From NCBI RefSeq assembly GCF_001898325.1, contig NZ_MKTR01000002.1, forward strand, positions 124,001 through 188,000: a DNA stretch of 64,000 nucleotides, given 5' to 3'. Shown piece by piece: positions 54,603 to 63,359 of this stretch. Source of the stretch: Microbacterium sp. 67-17. GTDB lineage: Bacteria; Actinomycetota; Actinomycetes; Actinomycetales; Microbacteriaceae. The translations under genes were made by a program, and so were the position numbers. Each line of letters begins with the position of its first letter. Position 1 is the first letter of the stretch. The notes under the pieces were generated by a model that saw only the letters and a program-made list of their open reading frames with translations, was not told the origin of the DNA and searched no databases.

Positions 54603-55355
54603 TCATCCGGTGAGGACGGGGAGTTTGGGCAAACCGAAGATCCGCGCCGCATTGCCGTGCTCGATCAACGCGCGCTCGGCCGCGCCGTACGCGGCACTGC
54701 GGATCCTGGCGACTTCGAAGCCGGCTTCGTGCACGGGTGCCATAGAGGCGAAGAGAAGTCGGCGCGGGTCTAGCTCATTCGCGAGGCGCTCAAGGTAGTC
54801 CTGCCGATACTCGCCGTTGGACAGCACATGGAGTCGGGGATTCCGGGTCAGCGCGAGCCATGCGTCGGTCATGCTCAGCCCGGACACGTTCACCTGTCCA
54901 CCCGAGGTCAAGATGATCGTCGCATCCGGCACCGCGCGGGCCAGATCGTCGAACTGGAGCGGCTCTGCCCGTAGGGGCACCCCGGCGACGATGACGATTG
55001 GCAGGCCTAGCGCCGCGGCCGCAGCGACGATCGGGCTGGCGTCGATCGCACGGAACACGTCTTCGCCGGGGTCCAAGTACACGCCCGCGGCACCGTTGGA
55101 CGCGCATCGGCGCAGCTCGTCGATGGCCAACTCGCCCTGGTTGGGATCGACCCTGGCGAGCCAGCGTACGTCGGCGCGGCCGGAGACGGCAGTAGCGAGT
55201 CGGTCGTTCGCCGGCGGGAAGAGGTAGTCGCGTGCACGTGCGGGAGCGACGACCGCGCCCGCGACGTTCAGCTCCGCGAGCCGGGCAAGATGCGCGTCGA
55301 GATCGAGCGACTTCCCGAACAGGTTCTCACCGACGATTGCGAGTGCGTCGATCAT
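54603..55355 (-). CDS. Degenerate amidohydrolase-like protein without metal ligands
   Basis: A 250-residue relative of the next gene upstream (amidohydrolase-2 fold, same overall layout and the ending AARIFGLPKL). Every metal-site motif is changed: the DxHxH position reads IDALAIVG, KLHP reads VYLDP, HCG reads VAGVP, GHMG reads TSGGQ and GSD reads ASM. It is probably a non-catalytic partner or regulatory subunit of the active amidohydrolase, to which it is coupled by ATGA. The 250 nt downstream to fbiC hold nothing recognisable. Confidence 0.7.
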   Translation of the reverse strand: MIDALAIVGENLFGKSLDLDAHLARLAELNVAGAVVAPARARDYLFPPANDRLATAVSGRADVRWLARVDPNQGELAIDELRRCASNGAAGVYLDPGEDVFRAIDASPIVAAAAALGLPIVIVAGVPLRAEPLQFDDLARAVPDATIILTSGGQVNVSGLSMTDAWLALTRNPRLHVLSNGEYRQDYLERLANELDPRRLLFASMAPVHEAGFEVARIRSAAYGAAERALIEHGNAARIFGLPKLPVLTG

Positions 55356-56092
55356 CGCTGCTCCAGACCGAGTAGACGTGCGGCGTTCCTGCCCAGGACC
55401 GCCTGCTCATGTTCCGTTGATAGGTTCAGGCCCCTGATCTTCGCGAGTTCGAGCTTCGGGTTACATCCAGGCCCGTCGCTCCCGAAGATGACACGCTCAG
55501 CACCGACCCTCTCGATCGCGTCGGCGATGAGAGCGGGGTAGGGCATCGCGGATGTCTCCAACACGATGTTGGCATGATCCTGAGCCGCTGCGATGGCGTC
55601 CTCGACGTGCGCGTAGCCGCCCATATGGCCGAAGACGAGAGTGCATTCGGGTGCGGCGGCCGCCGCAAGTGCGAGCGTCTGCGGCGTCGTGTAGGGATCG
55701 TCCCCACAGTGGAAGAGCACGGGCAGGCCTGCGTCACCAGCCAGACGCAGCACATCGAGCGTCGCGTCACCGGCAGGGTGCGCGAGTGTCGTCGTCGGAT
55801 GCAGCTTGATACCGCGCACACCGCGGGCCACCGACTCAGCGATGAGCGCGGGCATCTGCTCGCGGTAGTTCGGGTTGAGCCGCACGAAAGGGATGAGACG
55901 ACCCGGGAATTTCTCGGCTGCGCGGACGATGTAGTCGAGCGCCCCCGCGTTCATCCCGGGCAGATCGGTGTACGTCATGATGACGGCCTTGTCGATCCCG
56001 GCTTCGTCGAGCAGCCCGACGATCTTCTCCGGCGGGTCGATCCAGCCGAAGGCTTCGGCCTCGTCGACGTGGGTGTGGAAGTCGATGATCAT
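55352..56092 (-). CDS. Amidohydrolase-2 family metal-dependent hydrolase/decarboxylase
   Basis: A 246-residue TIM-barrel amidohydrolase with a complete set of motifs: IDFHTHVDE (His6, His8), KLHPTT, FHCGDDPYT, GHMGGYAHVED and FGSDGPG. The family contains ACMSD-like decarboxylases and hydrolases of small cyclic or aromatic acids. It overlaps the M20 gene upstream and the degenerate paralogue downstream by 4 nt each. Substrate unknown; probably a late step of the operon's pathway. Confidence 0.83.
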   Translation of the reverse strand: MIIDFHTHVDEAEAFGWIDPPEKIVGLLDEAGIDKAVIMTYTDLPGMNAGALDYIVRAAEKFPGRLIPFVRLNPNYREQMPALIAESVARGVRGIKLHPTTTLAHPAGDATLDVLRLAGDAGLPVLFHCGDDPYTTPQTLALAAAAAPECTLVFGHMGGYAHVEDAIAAAQDHANIVLETSAMPYPALIADAIERVGAERVIFGSDGPGCNPKLELAKIRGLNLSTEHEQAVLGRNAARLLGLEQR

Positions 56093-57255
56093 TCCGCGGT
56101 TCTTTCTTCTGACACGGTGAGCTCGAGCGCGACGCGCTCGAAGATGTCGGCGGCGAGGTTGACCTCGTCGAGGTCGACCCATTCGTCGTCGGTGTGCGCC
56201 TGGTCGATCGAACCGGGACCGAAGACCACGCACGGTAGATCGTCGCGCACCTGGAAGGCGCACGCATCGGTCGAGTAGGTCACACCGATCGCCTCGACCG
56301 CTCGACCCAGCACGGCGCTCGCGGCACGTTCGACGGCTGAGACGCCCACACTGCTGGCGGGCGTCTCGAAACCGCGCAGCGACACGAACGGTGCCGGCAG
56401 CTCGACTTCGACATCGATCTCGGCGGCGTAGCCACGAATGGCGGCCTGGATCTCGGCGAGCACCACGTTCGGGTCTTCCCCCGGCGAGACCCGCCGGTCG
56501 AAGGTGATGGTGCACCGGTCCGGCACGATGTTGGGCGCGAGCCCCCCGGTGATGAGCGTCGCGGACAGCAGTGCCTTGCCGGCAAGCTCATGGCCGGGGT
56601 GATCCCGCCGCTCGGCGATCAGCGTCGCCTCGAGCTGTGTAAGTAGCTGCCCGGCCTTCTCGATCGCGTTGACGCCGAGCTCAGCGCGGGAGCTGTGCGC
56701 GGAGCGGCCGATGACTGTCGCCTCAAAGCGGATGAAGCCGTTGTGCGCGCGGGCCGGCACGAGAGACGTCGGCTCGCCCACGACCAGCAGGTCGGCCGGG
56801 GGCAGCCGGTCGGCGAGGGCGACCGCCCCGCGCATGATGTACTCCTCATCGCAGACCCCGGCGACGACGACAGTGGGATGCGGACCGTCCTTCGTCGCGA
56901 TCCGGGCCGCAGCCACCATCATCGCCGCGAGGCTCCCCTTCGCGTCGCATGCGCCTCGGGCGCTCAGTCGCCGACCGTTTATCCGAATCGCCGGACCGCC
57001 GGGGACCGTGTCCAGGTGCGCCTCGAAGATGACGGTCGTGCCGATCGTGCCCGGCAGAACGCCGAGCACGTTCGGCCGACCGTCGACCGCCGGGATCACC
57101 TCGGCCGGAATCCCCGCAGCCGTCAGCCAATCAGCGACGAATGTGGCGAGAGGCTCCTCCCCCGGGCTCCCCGCCGTGATCGACGGGTTGCGGGAGTCGA
57201 TCTCGACGAGGCGAAGGAGAAGGTCTGAGGCTGATTCGCCCGGGATATGTGTCAT
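56089..57255 (-). CDS. M20-family metallopeptidase / N-acyl amino acid deacylase (ArgE/DapE type)
   Basis: A 388-residue di-zinc hydrolase. Metal and catalytic residues are in EAHLDTVPGG, GACDAKGSLAAM, GVCDEEYIMRGA, VVGEPTSLVP and the C-terminal SIDQAHTDDEWVDLDE. A dimerisation lid lies in between (IRFEATVIGRSAHSS). The family removes acyl groups from amino acids or cleaves small amide bonds. ATG 57255 overlaps the SDR stop. In this operon it may release an amino acid or acid from the imported compound. Confidence 0.88.
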   Translation of the reverse strand: MTHIPGESASDLLLRLVEIDSRNPSITAGSPGEEPLATFVADWLTAAGIPAEVIPAVDGRPNVLGVLPGTIGTTVIFEAHLDTVPGGPAIRINGRRLSARGACDAKGSLAAMMVAAARIATKDGPHPTVVVAGVCDEEYIMRGAVALADRLPPADLLVVGEPTSLVPARAHNGFIRFEATVIGRSAHSSRAELGVNAIEKAGQLLTQLEATLIAERRDHPGHELAGKALLSATLITGGLAPNIVPDRCTITFDRRVSPGEDPNVVLAEIQAAIRGYAAEIDVEVELPAPFVSLRGFETPASSVGVSAVERAASAVLGRAVEAIGVTYSTDACAFQVRDDLPCVVFGPGSIDQAHTDDEWVDLDEVNLAADIFERVALELTVSEERTAE

Positions 57256-57998
57256 TGCGCCGTATACCCGCCGTCCACCATCAACGCGGAGCCGGTGACG
57301 AAACTCGACTCGTCGCTTGCCAGGAACACGGCGCCGGCGGCGACCTCCTCCGGCTTGCCCAGCCGGTTGAAGAAGCTGCCCGACTTCCACAACGCCAGCA
57401 ACTCGTCGGCGTTCGGCACGTCGAGTTGGCGTCGCACGAGGGGCGTGTCGATGACGCCCGGGCACAGCGCGTTGGCCCGGATGCCGTCCTTGGCGAAGTC
57501 CATGGCGAGCACGCGCATCAGGCCGATGAGGCCGTGCTTGGCGGGCACATAGGACGTGAAGTTATTCAAGCCGGCGAATGCAAGATTCGAACCGAGCCCG
57601 ATGAGCGAGCCTCCTCCGGCGGCGATCAGGTGTGGGATGGCCGCCTTGAACAGCACGAACGGGCCGCGCAGCATCACCGCCATGTGGGCGTCCCATTGCT
57701 CGACCGTGAGTTCGAGTGCGTTCGCGACGAGCTCGTAGCCGGCCCCCGCGACGATGACGTCGAGACCACCGAGGGCTTCGGCCTCCGCGGCGACCCACGC
57801 CTCGACACCTGCCACGTCGCCCGCGTCGACGACGGCGAACCGACCGCCGAGCGCCTCGACGGCCTGCGCCCGTTCGGGGTTCAGGTCGGCGACCGACACG
57901 ATGGCGCCCTCCTCGATGAACCGCTTCGCGATCGCGAAGTTGATGCCGGAGCCGCCACCCGTGATGAGCGTACGTTTCCCCTCAAGCCTTCCGGTCAC
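57252..57998 (-). CDS. SDR-family oxidoreductase
   Basis: About 248 residues. The cofactor motif is TGGGSGIN (13-20), with Asn in place of the last Gly, and NAG is replaced by GAG; the catalytic Ser137, Tyr150 and Lys154 (YVPAK) are kept. Asp38 suggests NAD(H). The C-terminal ASDESSFVTGSALMVDGGYTAQ is standard. GTG 57998 overlaps the preceding stop (GTGA); an in-frame GTG at 58013 is the alternative. Substrate unknown. Confidence 0.83.
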   Translation of the reverse strand: MTGRLEGKRTLITGGGSGINFAIAKRFIEEGAIVSVADLNPERAQAVEALGGRFAVVDAGDVAGVEAWVAAEAEALGGLDVIVAGAGYELVANALELTVEQWDAHMAVMLRGPFVLFKAAIPHLIAAGGGSLIGLGSNLAFAGLNNFTSYVPAKHGLIGLMRVLAMDFAKDGIRANALCPGVIDTPLVRRQLDVPNADELLALWKSGSFFNRLGKPEEVAAGAVFLASDESSFVTGSALMVDGGYTAQ

Positions 57999-58477
57999 TT
58001 GACTTCCGTCCACACGGTGTCGCGCGTGAAGGTGCGATCAAAGCCGCCGCCGTTCCACGTCGTCATCTTGACGGGGTGCAAGAGGAACGGCACGCGGGGG
58101 AACTGGAAGGTGCTCTCGCCGTACGTCATGCCTTCCGGACCGAGGTAGCGCAGGATCATTTCGGTCATCGGCTCGATGACGTCGAAGTCTTCCAGAAACT
58201 CGACCTCGCACTGGGCGCTCAGACGCTTGTATGGGAGGGTCGGATTGTCGATGAGCAGGCCGCAGCGTGGGTCACGCCGGAGATTCTTGACCATCCCGGT
58301 GCGCTCCTTGCTGATGATCAGGAACGACTCGCCGTCCCACGTGTACCAGACCGGGCTGATGGAGGGCACGCCGTTCTCGTTCACGGTCGAGATCTTCGCG
58401 AAGATCTTGGTGGTCGTGAGAAACTCGTCGCGTTCGGCCGGGGTCATGCCACGGCCCTCGTTGCTGGTCATCGCCAT
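57995..58477 (-). CDS. Pyridoxamine 5'-phosphate oxidase-fold (PPOX/FDOR) protein
   Basis: A 160-residue split-barrel flavoprotein-like protein: ISTVNENGVPSISPVWYTWD, FLIISKERTGMVKNLRRDPRCGLLID and VEFLEDFD follow the family order. Members bind FMN, F420 or heme-related ligands; several actinobacterial ones are F420H2-dependent reductases. With F420 genes 4 kb away, that is plausible but not shown. AAGGAG precedes the start, and the permease gene overlaps it by 10 nt. Confidence 0.82.
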   Translation of the reverse strand: MAMTSNEGRGMTPAERDEFLTTTKIFAKISTVNENGVPSISPVWYTWDGESFLIISKERTGMVKNLRRDPRCGLLIDNPTLPYKRLSAQCEVEFLEDFDVIEPMTEMILRYLGPEGMTYGESTFQFPRVPFLLHPVKMTTWNGGGFDRTFTRDTVWTEVK

Positions 58478-59523
58478 GTTGGGGCTCCTTCGGTGGTGGG
58501 TGTGGGGTCTTGGGTTGCGTCGTCCGGATTGCCGCTGGGCCTTGCAGCCCGCCGCCGCACGCGTCCGCCTTTGACGCGATCGACGAACACAGCCGCGGCG
58601 ATGAGGATGATCAGGCCGCGTACGAGTTGCTGATACCAGACCTCGATGCGCAGCAGGTTGAAGACGTTGCCGATCATCGCGAACAGCAGCACGCCGCCGA
58701 GCAGACCGATGAGCGTGCCGCGGCCACCTGCCAGGCTGGCGCCACCGATCACCACAATCGCGAGGGCCGTGAACTCGAGACCGGATGCCGCGCTGTTATC
58801 GCCGATTCCCGTGCCGGCGAGGATGACGACCCCGGCGAGCGCGCTGAGCACGCCGCCGACGAGGTAGGTCGAGGTGCGCACCCCCGCGGTCGAAATGCCG
58901 CTGAGATTGGCCGCGTGCGGGTTGCCGCCGGTCGCGTAGACGTGCCGGCCCCACACGGTGCGACGAAGCATGAACCAAGCAAGAACCCACACGATGACGA
59001 CGGTGACGACCACGAGGTAGGGTCCGCCGAGGACCTGCGCCGAGTAGAAGTCGCTCAGCAGCGGGGCGCTGCGGCCTTGGGGAGTCGGCGCGATGAAGAG
59101 GGCGAGGCCTGCGACGATCGCGGAGACGCCGAGAGTCGCGATGAACGATTCGATCCTGAACACGACGACCAGGAGCGCATTGAACGCACCGATCGTCAGA
59201 CCGATACCAATCGCCGTTACCAGAGCGAGGACGAGGTTCGAGTTGTCCCCGTTCATCAGGATCGCTGTGACGATCGCGGTGAGTCGGGCGTTGGCTGCGA
59301 TCGAGAGATCCACCTCGCCCGTGAGTACCACGATGAACTGCGCCAACGCGAGGAGCGCGATCGCCGCCCCCTGGCGGCTCACGTTGTTGAGGTTGTCGGG
59401 TGTGCCGAAACCGCTCGCGAAGCACAGCGCGAGCACGAACATGACGAGCACGACCGCCCACACGGCGAATCCGTTGCTCGCCGCCTGATCCAGGATCTTG
59501 GCGGTCTTCGACCTGCGTTGCAT
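58468..59523 (-). CDS. Sugar-type ABC transporter permease (RbsC family), second system, copy 1
   Basis: A 351-residue membrane protein with the RbsC signature VLTGEVDLSIAAN and the late conserved VVIGGASLAGGRGTLIG. The tail is extended and charged (VKGGRVRRRAARPSGNPDD). Its start overlaps the ATPase stop by one base (TGATG). Two different permeases are encoded in this operon (see 62406), so a heterodimeric channel is likely, unlike the first importer with a single permease. Confidence 0.9.
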   Translation of the reverse strand: MQRRSKTAKILDQAASNGFAVWAVVLVMFVLALCFASGFGTPDNLNNVSRQGAAIALLALAQFIVVLTGEVDLSIAANARLTAIVTAILMNGDNSNLVLALVTAIGIGLTIGAFNALLVVVFRIESFIATLGVSAIVAGLALFIAPTPQGRSAPLLSDFYSAQVLGGPYLVVVTVVIVWVLAWFMLRRTVWGRHVYATGGNPHAANLSGISTAGVRTSTYLVGGVLSALAGVVILAGTGIGDNSAASGLEFTALAIVVIGGASLAGGRGTLIGLLGGVLLFAMIGNVFNLLRIEVWYQQLVRGLIILIAAAVFVDRVKGGRVRRRAARPSGNPDDATQDPTPTTEGAPTWR

Positions 59524-61046
59524 CACGCTACCTCCGTATCGGCGACCCTGCTGGAGACGATGAGCTGCATGACGTCCTCTTCCGTCGAGGTGTGTCCCGG
59601 GAGCTCGCCGACGACGCGACCGTCTGCCATCACGAGGATGCGGTCGGACAGGCCGAGCACCTCGATGAGCTCTGAGGAGATGACGAGAACCGACTTCCCG
59701 CTGTCAGCAAGATCGCGGATGATGCGGTAGATCTGTTCTTTGGCGCCGACGTCGATCCCTCTCGTCGGCTCGTCGAAGATGATCACCTCAGGCAGCATCT
59801 CCAGCCATTTCGCAATGACGACCTTCTGCTGGTTCCCGCCGGAGAGGCGGCCGACGATGTCGGTGCCGCCGGGCTGGGTCTTCACGCTGAGGCGCTCGAT
59901 GCCGGCTCGCACGAGCGAGCGCTCGGCGGCACCGCCGATCAGCCCGCCTTTTCGCAGACGTCTCCACGCCAACATCGACATGTTCATCCGCACGGGCTTC
60001 TCGAGCGCGAGGCCGAGGTGCTTGCGGTCTTCGGGGAGGTAGGCGATGCCGCTTGACATCGCGCCCGAGGCCCCGCGGCGCGTGACGGGAGCCCCCTTTA
60101 CGAGAAGGGTCCCGCCGTACACGGCGACATCGCCGAAGATTCCGCGCGCGAGCCGAGTTCGTCCCGACCCCTGGAGTCCTGCGATACCAACGATCTCACC
60201 GGCGCGCAGCTCAAGGTCGACGGGTGCAGCGAGGCCCTCGACGTCGAGGTTTCGCGCCTCGAGCACGACGGCGCCGGGTGTCGCATTCGATGTGGGGAAG
60301 AGCTGAGTGACGCTGCGCCCGACCATCAGGGAGACCAGGTCGTCGTGCGTCGTTTCGCTGATGACTCCGGACCCGCTGTTTCGCCCGTCCTTCAGGACGG
60401 TGTAACGCGAGCAGAGGTCGAAGACCTCGTCGATGCGATGGCTCACATAAAGCACTCCCACGCCACTCGCGGCCAGCCCGCGTACGACGGCGAAAAGGGA
60501 CTCGAGCTCTCGGCCCGAGAGGACCGCGGAAGGTTCATCCAGGGCGATCACGCGCACGTCACTGGCGATGGCCTTCGCGATCTCGACGAGTTGGGCTTGC
60601 GCGACGCCGATCTGCTCGACCGGAGTGTCGGGCGATACGTTCGCGTGGACGCGGTCGAGGAGTTCCTGGGCCCGCGCGGTCATCGCGCGGGTGTTGAGGA
60701 TCCCGCCTCGGGCGTCTTCGACGCCCAGGAAGATGTTCTCGGCGACGGTCATCGAGGGGATGAGGGAGAACTCCTGGTGCACGATGCCGATGCCTGCCGC
60801 TCGCGCCCGCTTCGCGGTGAGTTGTCGAAGATCGAGCGGCGCGCCGTAGAGCTCGGCGGTCCCGGCATCCGGTCTGACGATGCCGGTAAGGATCTTGAGG
60901 AGCGTCGACTTGCCGGCGCCATTCTCGCCCATGAGCGCGTGGATCTCCCCGGCACGCAGTTCCAGGGACACCCCATCGAGCGCCGCCACCGGGCCGTACG
61001 TCTTCGATACCGCGTTGAGCGCGATCGCGATTGCGTCCGTCGTCAT
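59523..61046 (-). CDS. Sugar-type ABC transporter ATPase (RbsA family), second system
   Basis: A 507-residue tandem ATPase. First domain: Walker A GENGAGKST, Walker B VIALDEPSAVLSG. Second domain: degenerate P-loop GLQGSGRTR, signature LSGGNQQ and Walker B VIIFDEPTRGIDVG. GAGAGGAATGCGC precedes ATG 61046, which I prefer to the ATG two codons earlier. It follows the binding-protein gene after a 69 nt gap that carries a strong hairpin. Confidence 0.92.
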   Translation of the reverse strand: MTTDAIAIALNAVSKTYGPVAALDGVSLELRAGEIHALMGENGAGKSTLLKILTGIVRPDAGTAELYGAPLDLRQLTAKRARAAGIGIVHQEFSLIPSMTVAENIFLGVEDARGGILNTRAMTARAQELLDRVHANVSPDTPVEQIGVAQAQLVEIAKAIASDVRVIALDEPSAVLSGRELESLFAVVRGLAASGVGVLYVSHRIDEVFDLCSRYTVLKDGRNSGSGVISETTHDDLVSLMVGRSVTQLFPTSNATPGAVVLEARNLDVEGLAAPVDLELRAGEIVGIAGLQGSGRTRLARGIFGDVAVYGGTLLVKGAPVTRRGASGAMSSGIAYLPEDRKHLGLALEKPVRMNMSMLAWRRLRKGGLIGGAAERSLVRAGIERLSVKTQPGGTDIVGRLSGGNQQKVVIAKWLEMLPEVIIFDEPTRGIDVGAKEQIYRIIRDLADSGKSVLVISSELIEVLGLSDRILVMADGRVVGELPGHTSTEEDVMQLIVSSRVADTEVA

Positions 61047-61071
61047 GCGCATTCCTCTCGGGATTTCTCGC

Positions 61072-61112
61072 GATCATCCGAGCGGCGGGCTGGACCCGCC
61101 GCTCGGATGATC
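61072..61112 (-). terminator. Perfect 18 bp hairpin between binding-protein and ATPase genes
   Basis: Arms 61072-61089 and 61095-61112 (GATCATCCGAGCGGCGGG) with a 5 nt loop, 3 nt after the binding-protein stop. It likely terminates or pauses most transcripts so that the binding protein is made in excess over the ATPase and permease. Confidence 0.8.
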
Positions 61113-61115
61113 CGG

Positions 61116-62291
61116 TCAGCGGCCGAAGCCGGCGTTGATGTAGACCTCGTCAGCGGCGACCTTCGGGCCGACGAAGTCGTCGTTGAATGCAGGCTCGTAG
61201 TACTTCTCCGCATCCTTCTCGGTGTACGGAGCGACGCCGTCCATGACGTCGATCACATCGGTGTACTTGGGCACCGGGGTGCCGTCAAGGACGTTGAACA
61301 CCGTGTTCACGCATTCCTGCGCAGCGCCCGGAGGGAACGGTGCAGCAGAGAACTCAATGTCTTCGTCGATGGCGATGCGGAGGAACCCGTTGGTCGGGTT
61401 GGTGCCGGCGATCAGCGGCAGCTCCACACCAGCTTCGTCGTATGCCTCGACGACGGAGGGGCCCATCTCGAGGCCACCCACCCAGATCGCGTCGACGTCA
61501 GGGTTCTGTGCAACGACAGTGCGCATCACCTCGAGCGCCTTCGCCGCATCCCAGTCCGCGTACTGCTCACTGACGATCTCGATGTCGGGGTATTGAGAGA
61601 AGGCAGCAAGGGCTCCGGAACGCCAGAACTCGGCGGCGTCGGCACCGGCGATGCCGTTGAGCATGACCACCTTTCCGCTACCGTCCAGACGCTGAGCGAT
61701 GTCGTCGGCGGTTGCGAAGCCCATCAGCGGGATGTCCCGGCTGACTTCGGCGGTGTAAGCATCCGACTGCACGCCCGCGAGGCAGGTGACGACAGGGATG
61801 CCGGCCTGCTCGGCTTCTTCGACGGCCGAGACGAGGCCGGCGCGGGAGAGCGACGTGAGGAGAATCGCGTCGACCTTGGCAGCGATCGCGTCCTGGATTC
61901 CCTTGACCTGGTTCTCCGTGCTGAACTCCCACGGGACGTAGATGAGGTCCTTGACCTTGCCGGAGGACTCGAAGGCGTCGAGCATCACGGCGTCGAAGGT
62001 CGTACCCCACCCGTTGGTCGGGCCCTGGACGACAGCAGCGATGGTGTACGGCGGCTCCTTCTTGAAAGCTGTCGTATCGACCTCGACGCCGGCAGCAGCG
62101 GCGACCTGGAGGGAGTACTCGTCGTCCAGGATGGGGCGACCGTTAGCGTCGAACTCGATCGTCGTCGCCTCGCTGGTGGCGTTCGAGTCTTCCGGCGCAT
62201 CGCTGGAGCAGGCGGCGAGTCCTACGAGCATGGCGCCCGCGCCTGCGATTGCGGCAAGTCGCCGCGCACGCCCCTTCATTGTCATTTTCAT
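61116..62291 (-). CDS. Substrate-binding lipoprotein of the second ABC importer
   Basis: A 391-residue type I periplasmic-binding protein. The signal has lipobox LVGLAAC (Cys about 28), and the mature protein begins with an unusually long acidic segment (residues about 29-80) before the fold proper (YTIAAVVQGPTNGWGTTF). GAGGAG precedes ATG 62291. Compared with the first system's binder (328 residues) it is longer and its ligand-site residues differ, so it should import something else. Confidence 0.9.
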   Translation of the reverse strand: MKMTMKGRARRLAAIAGAGAMLVGLAACSSDAPEDSNATSEATTIEFDANGRPILDDEYSLQVAAAAGVEVDTTAFKKEPPYTIAAVVQGPTNGWGTTFDAVMLDAFESSGKVKDLIYVPWEFSTENQVKGIQDAIAAKVDAILLTSLSRAGLVSAVEEAEQAGIPVVTCLAGVQSDAYTAEVSRDIPLMGFATADDIAQRLDGSGKVVMLNGIAGADAAEFWRSGALAAFSQYPDIEIVSEQYADWDAAKALEVMRTVVAQNPDVDAIWVGGLEMGPSVVEAYDEAGVELPLIAGTNPTNGFLRIAIDEDIEFSAAPFPPGAAQECVNTVFNVLDGTPVPKYTDVIDVMDGVAPYTEKDAEKYYEPAFNDDFVGPKVAADEVYINAGFGR

Positions 62292-62346
62292 CTTGTTCTC
62301 CTCTTGATGCCGACCGGCGGGCGGTTCCCGCTGGAGCTCTGTGTTT

Positions 62347-62400
62347 GTTCGGGTGTTCGGGTGTTCGGGTGTTCGGGTGTTCGGGTGTACGTGTGTTCGG
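62347..62400. repeat. 8 bp tandem repeat (GTTCGGGT)n
   Basis: Five perfect units of GTTCGGGT from 62347 to 62386, followed by a degenerate unit and a partial one. It fills the 114 nt gap between the permease stop and the binding-protein start. Copy number probably varies between strains. Confidence 0.9.
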
Positions 62401-62405
62401 CTTTC

Positions 62406-63359
62406 TTAGCGCTTGCCCGGCCAACGCAGCACGAGCGCGAAGATCAGCACGGCGCCGTTGACGATGCCCTGGACCTCGGGGGGCAGGCCCAGCACGATGA
62501 GCAGGGTGAACAGGACGCTCAGCAGCAGCACGCCGCCGACTGCTGCGATGAAGGACCCTTCGCCGCCGCGGAACGACGCGCCCGCGAGCAGGGCTGCGGT
62601 GATGGAGTCGAGCTCCATGCCGACGCCGATCGTACGGTCGATGTAGCTGGCATAGCCGGTCTGCAAGAGCCCCGCGACAACCGCGAGCGACGACGCCACA
62701 ACGAACGCGATCCACACAAGACGTCCCGTGCGAACGCCCGACAGCTCCGCCATTCGCGGATTCGCACCGGACATGACCAGCTGCCGACCCGAGACGGTTC
62801 GCCGCAGCCACAGCGTCGCCACGATCGTCACGGCGATCCATAGGATCGCGGTGAAGGGGATTCCGCCGATGCTGCTGCGCGAGAATTCGACGAGGTAGTC
62901 GGGTGAGTCCGCGCTGAAGGCGCCGCGCGTCCAGATCAGCTGCACCCCACCGATCACCAGCGCCATGCCGAAGGTGGCAAGAAAGGCCGGGACTTTTCGC
63001 ACGACGACGAGAGCGGCGTTGATCGAGCCGACGAGCAGAGCTGCGGCGAAGGCGAAGGCCACCGCGGCGACAGGGTCGGAGATGCGTGACACGGCGACTG
63101 CTGTGAGTCCCATCATCGCCGCGACCGACAGGTCCAGCCCGCGCACCATGAGGACAAGGATCTGGGCCATCGCGAGCAGCCCAAGAATCGCAGCGCGACG
63201 GAGAGTGTTGCCGATGTTGACGGGGTAGAACAGATTCGGCGCGATGATCGCCGCGACGATCAGGACGACCGCGAGAGCGATGAAGATCCCGTAGGTCGAG
63301 AGGAGATCGGTGGCGACGCGCCGAGCGCGGCTGCCGGCAGTCATCGTCAAGGCGGTCAT
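62406..63359 (-). CDS. Sugar-type ABC transporter permease, second system, copy 2
   Basis: A 317-residue RbsC-family membrane protein (VLMVRGLDLSVAAMMG; LLAGASFRGGEGSFIAAVGG). ATG 63359 overlaps the asparaginase-like gene by 4 nt. It is transcribed before the binding protein, separated from it by the tandem repeat. Together with the permease at 58468 it probably forms a heterodimer. Confidence 0.9.
   Translation of the reverse strand: MTALTMTAGSRARRVATDLLSTYGIFIALAVVLIVAAIIAPNLFYPVNIGNTLRRAAILGLLAMAQILVLMVRGLDLSVAAMMGLTAVAVSRISDPVAAVAFAFAAALLVGSINAALVVVRKVPAFLATFGMALVIGGVQLIWTRGAFSADSPDYLVEFSRSSIGGIPFTAILWIAVTIVATLWLRRTVSGRQLVMSGANPRMAELSGVRTGRLVWIAFVVASSLAVVAGLLQTGYASYIDRTIGVGMELDSITAALLAGASFRGGEGSFIAAVGGVLLLSVLFTLLIVLGLPPEVQGIVNGAVLIFALVLRWPGKR

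Noticed and set aside
62347..62400. Considered as a CRISPR-like array
   Set aside because: The unit is 8 bp and directly tandem, without spacers or cas genes.
60345..62843. 832-codon open frame on the plus strand
   Set aside because: It is antisense to the ABC ATPase, binding-protein and permease genes, whose frames carry clear motifs; its product is Arg/Asp/Gly-rich with no domain, the usual GC-rich shadow.
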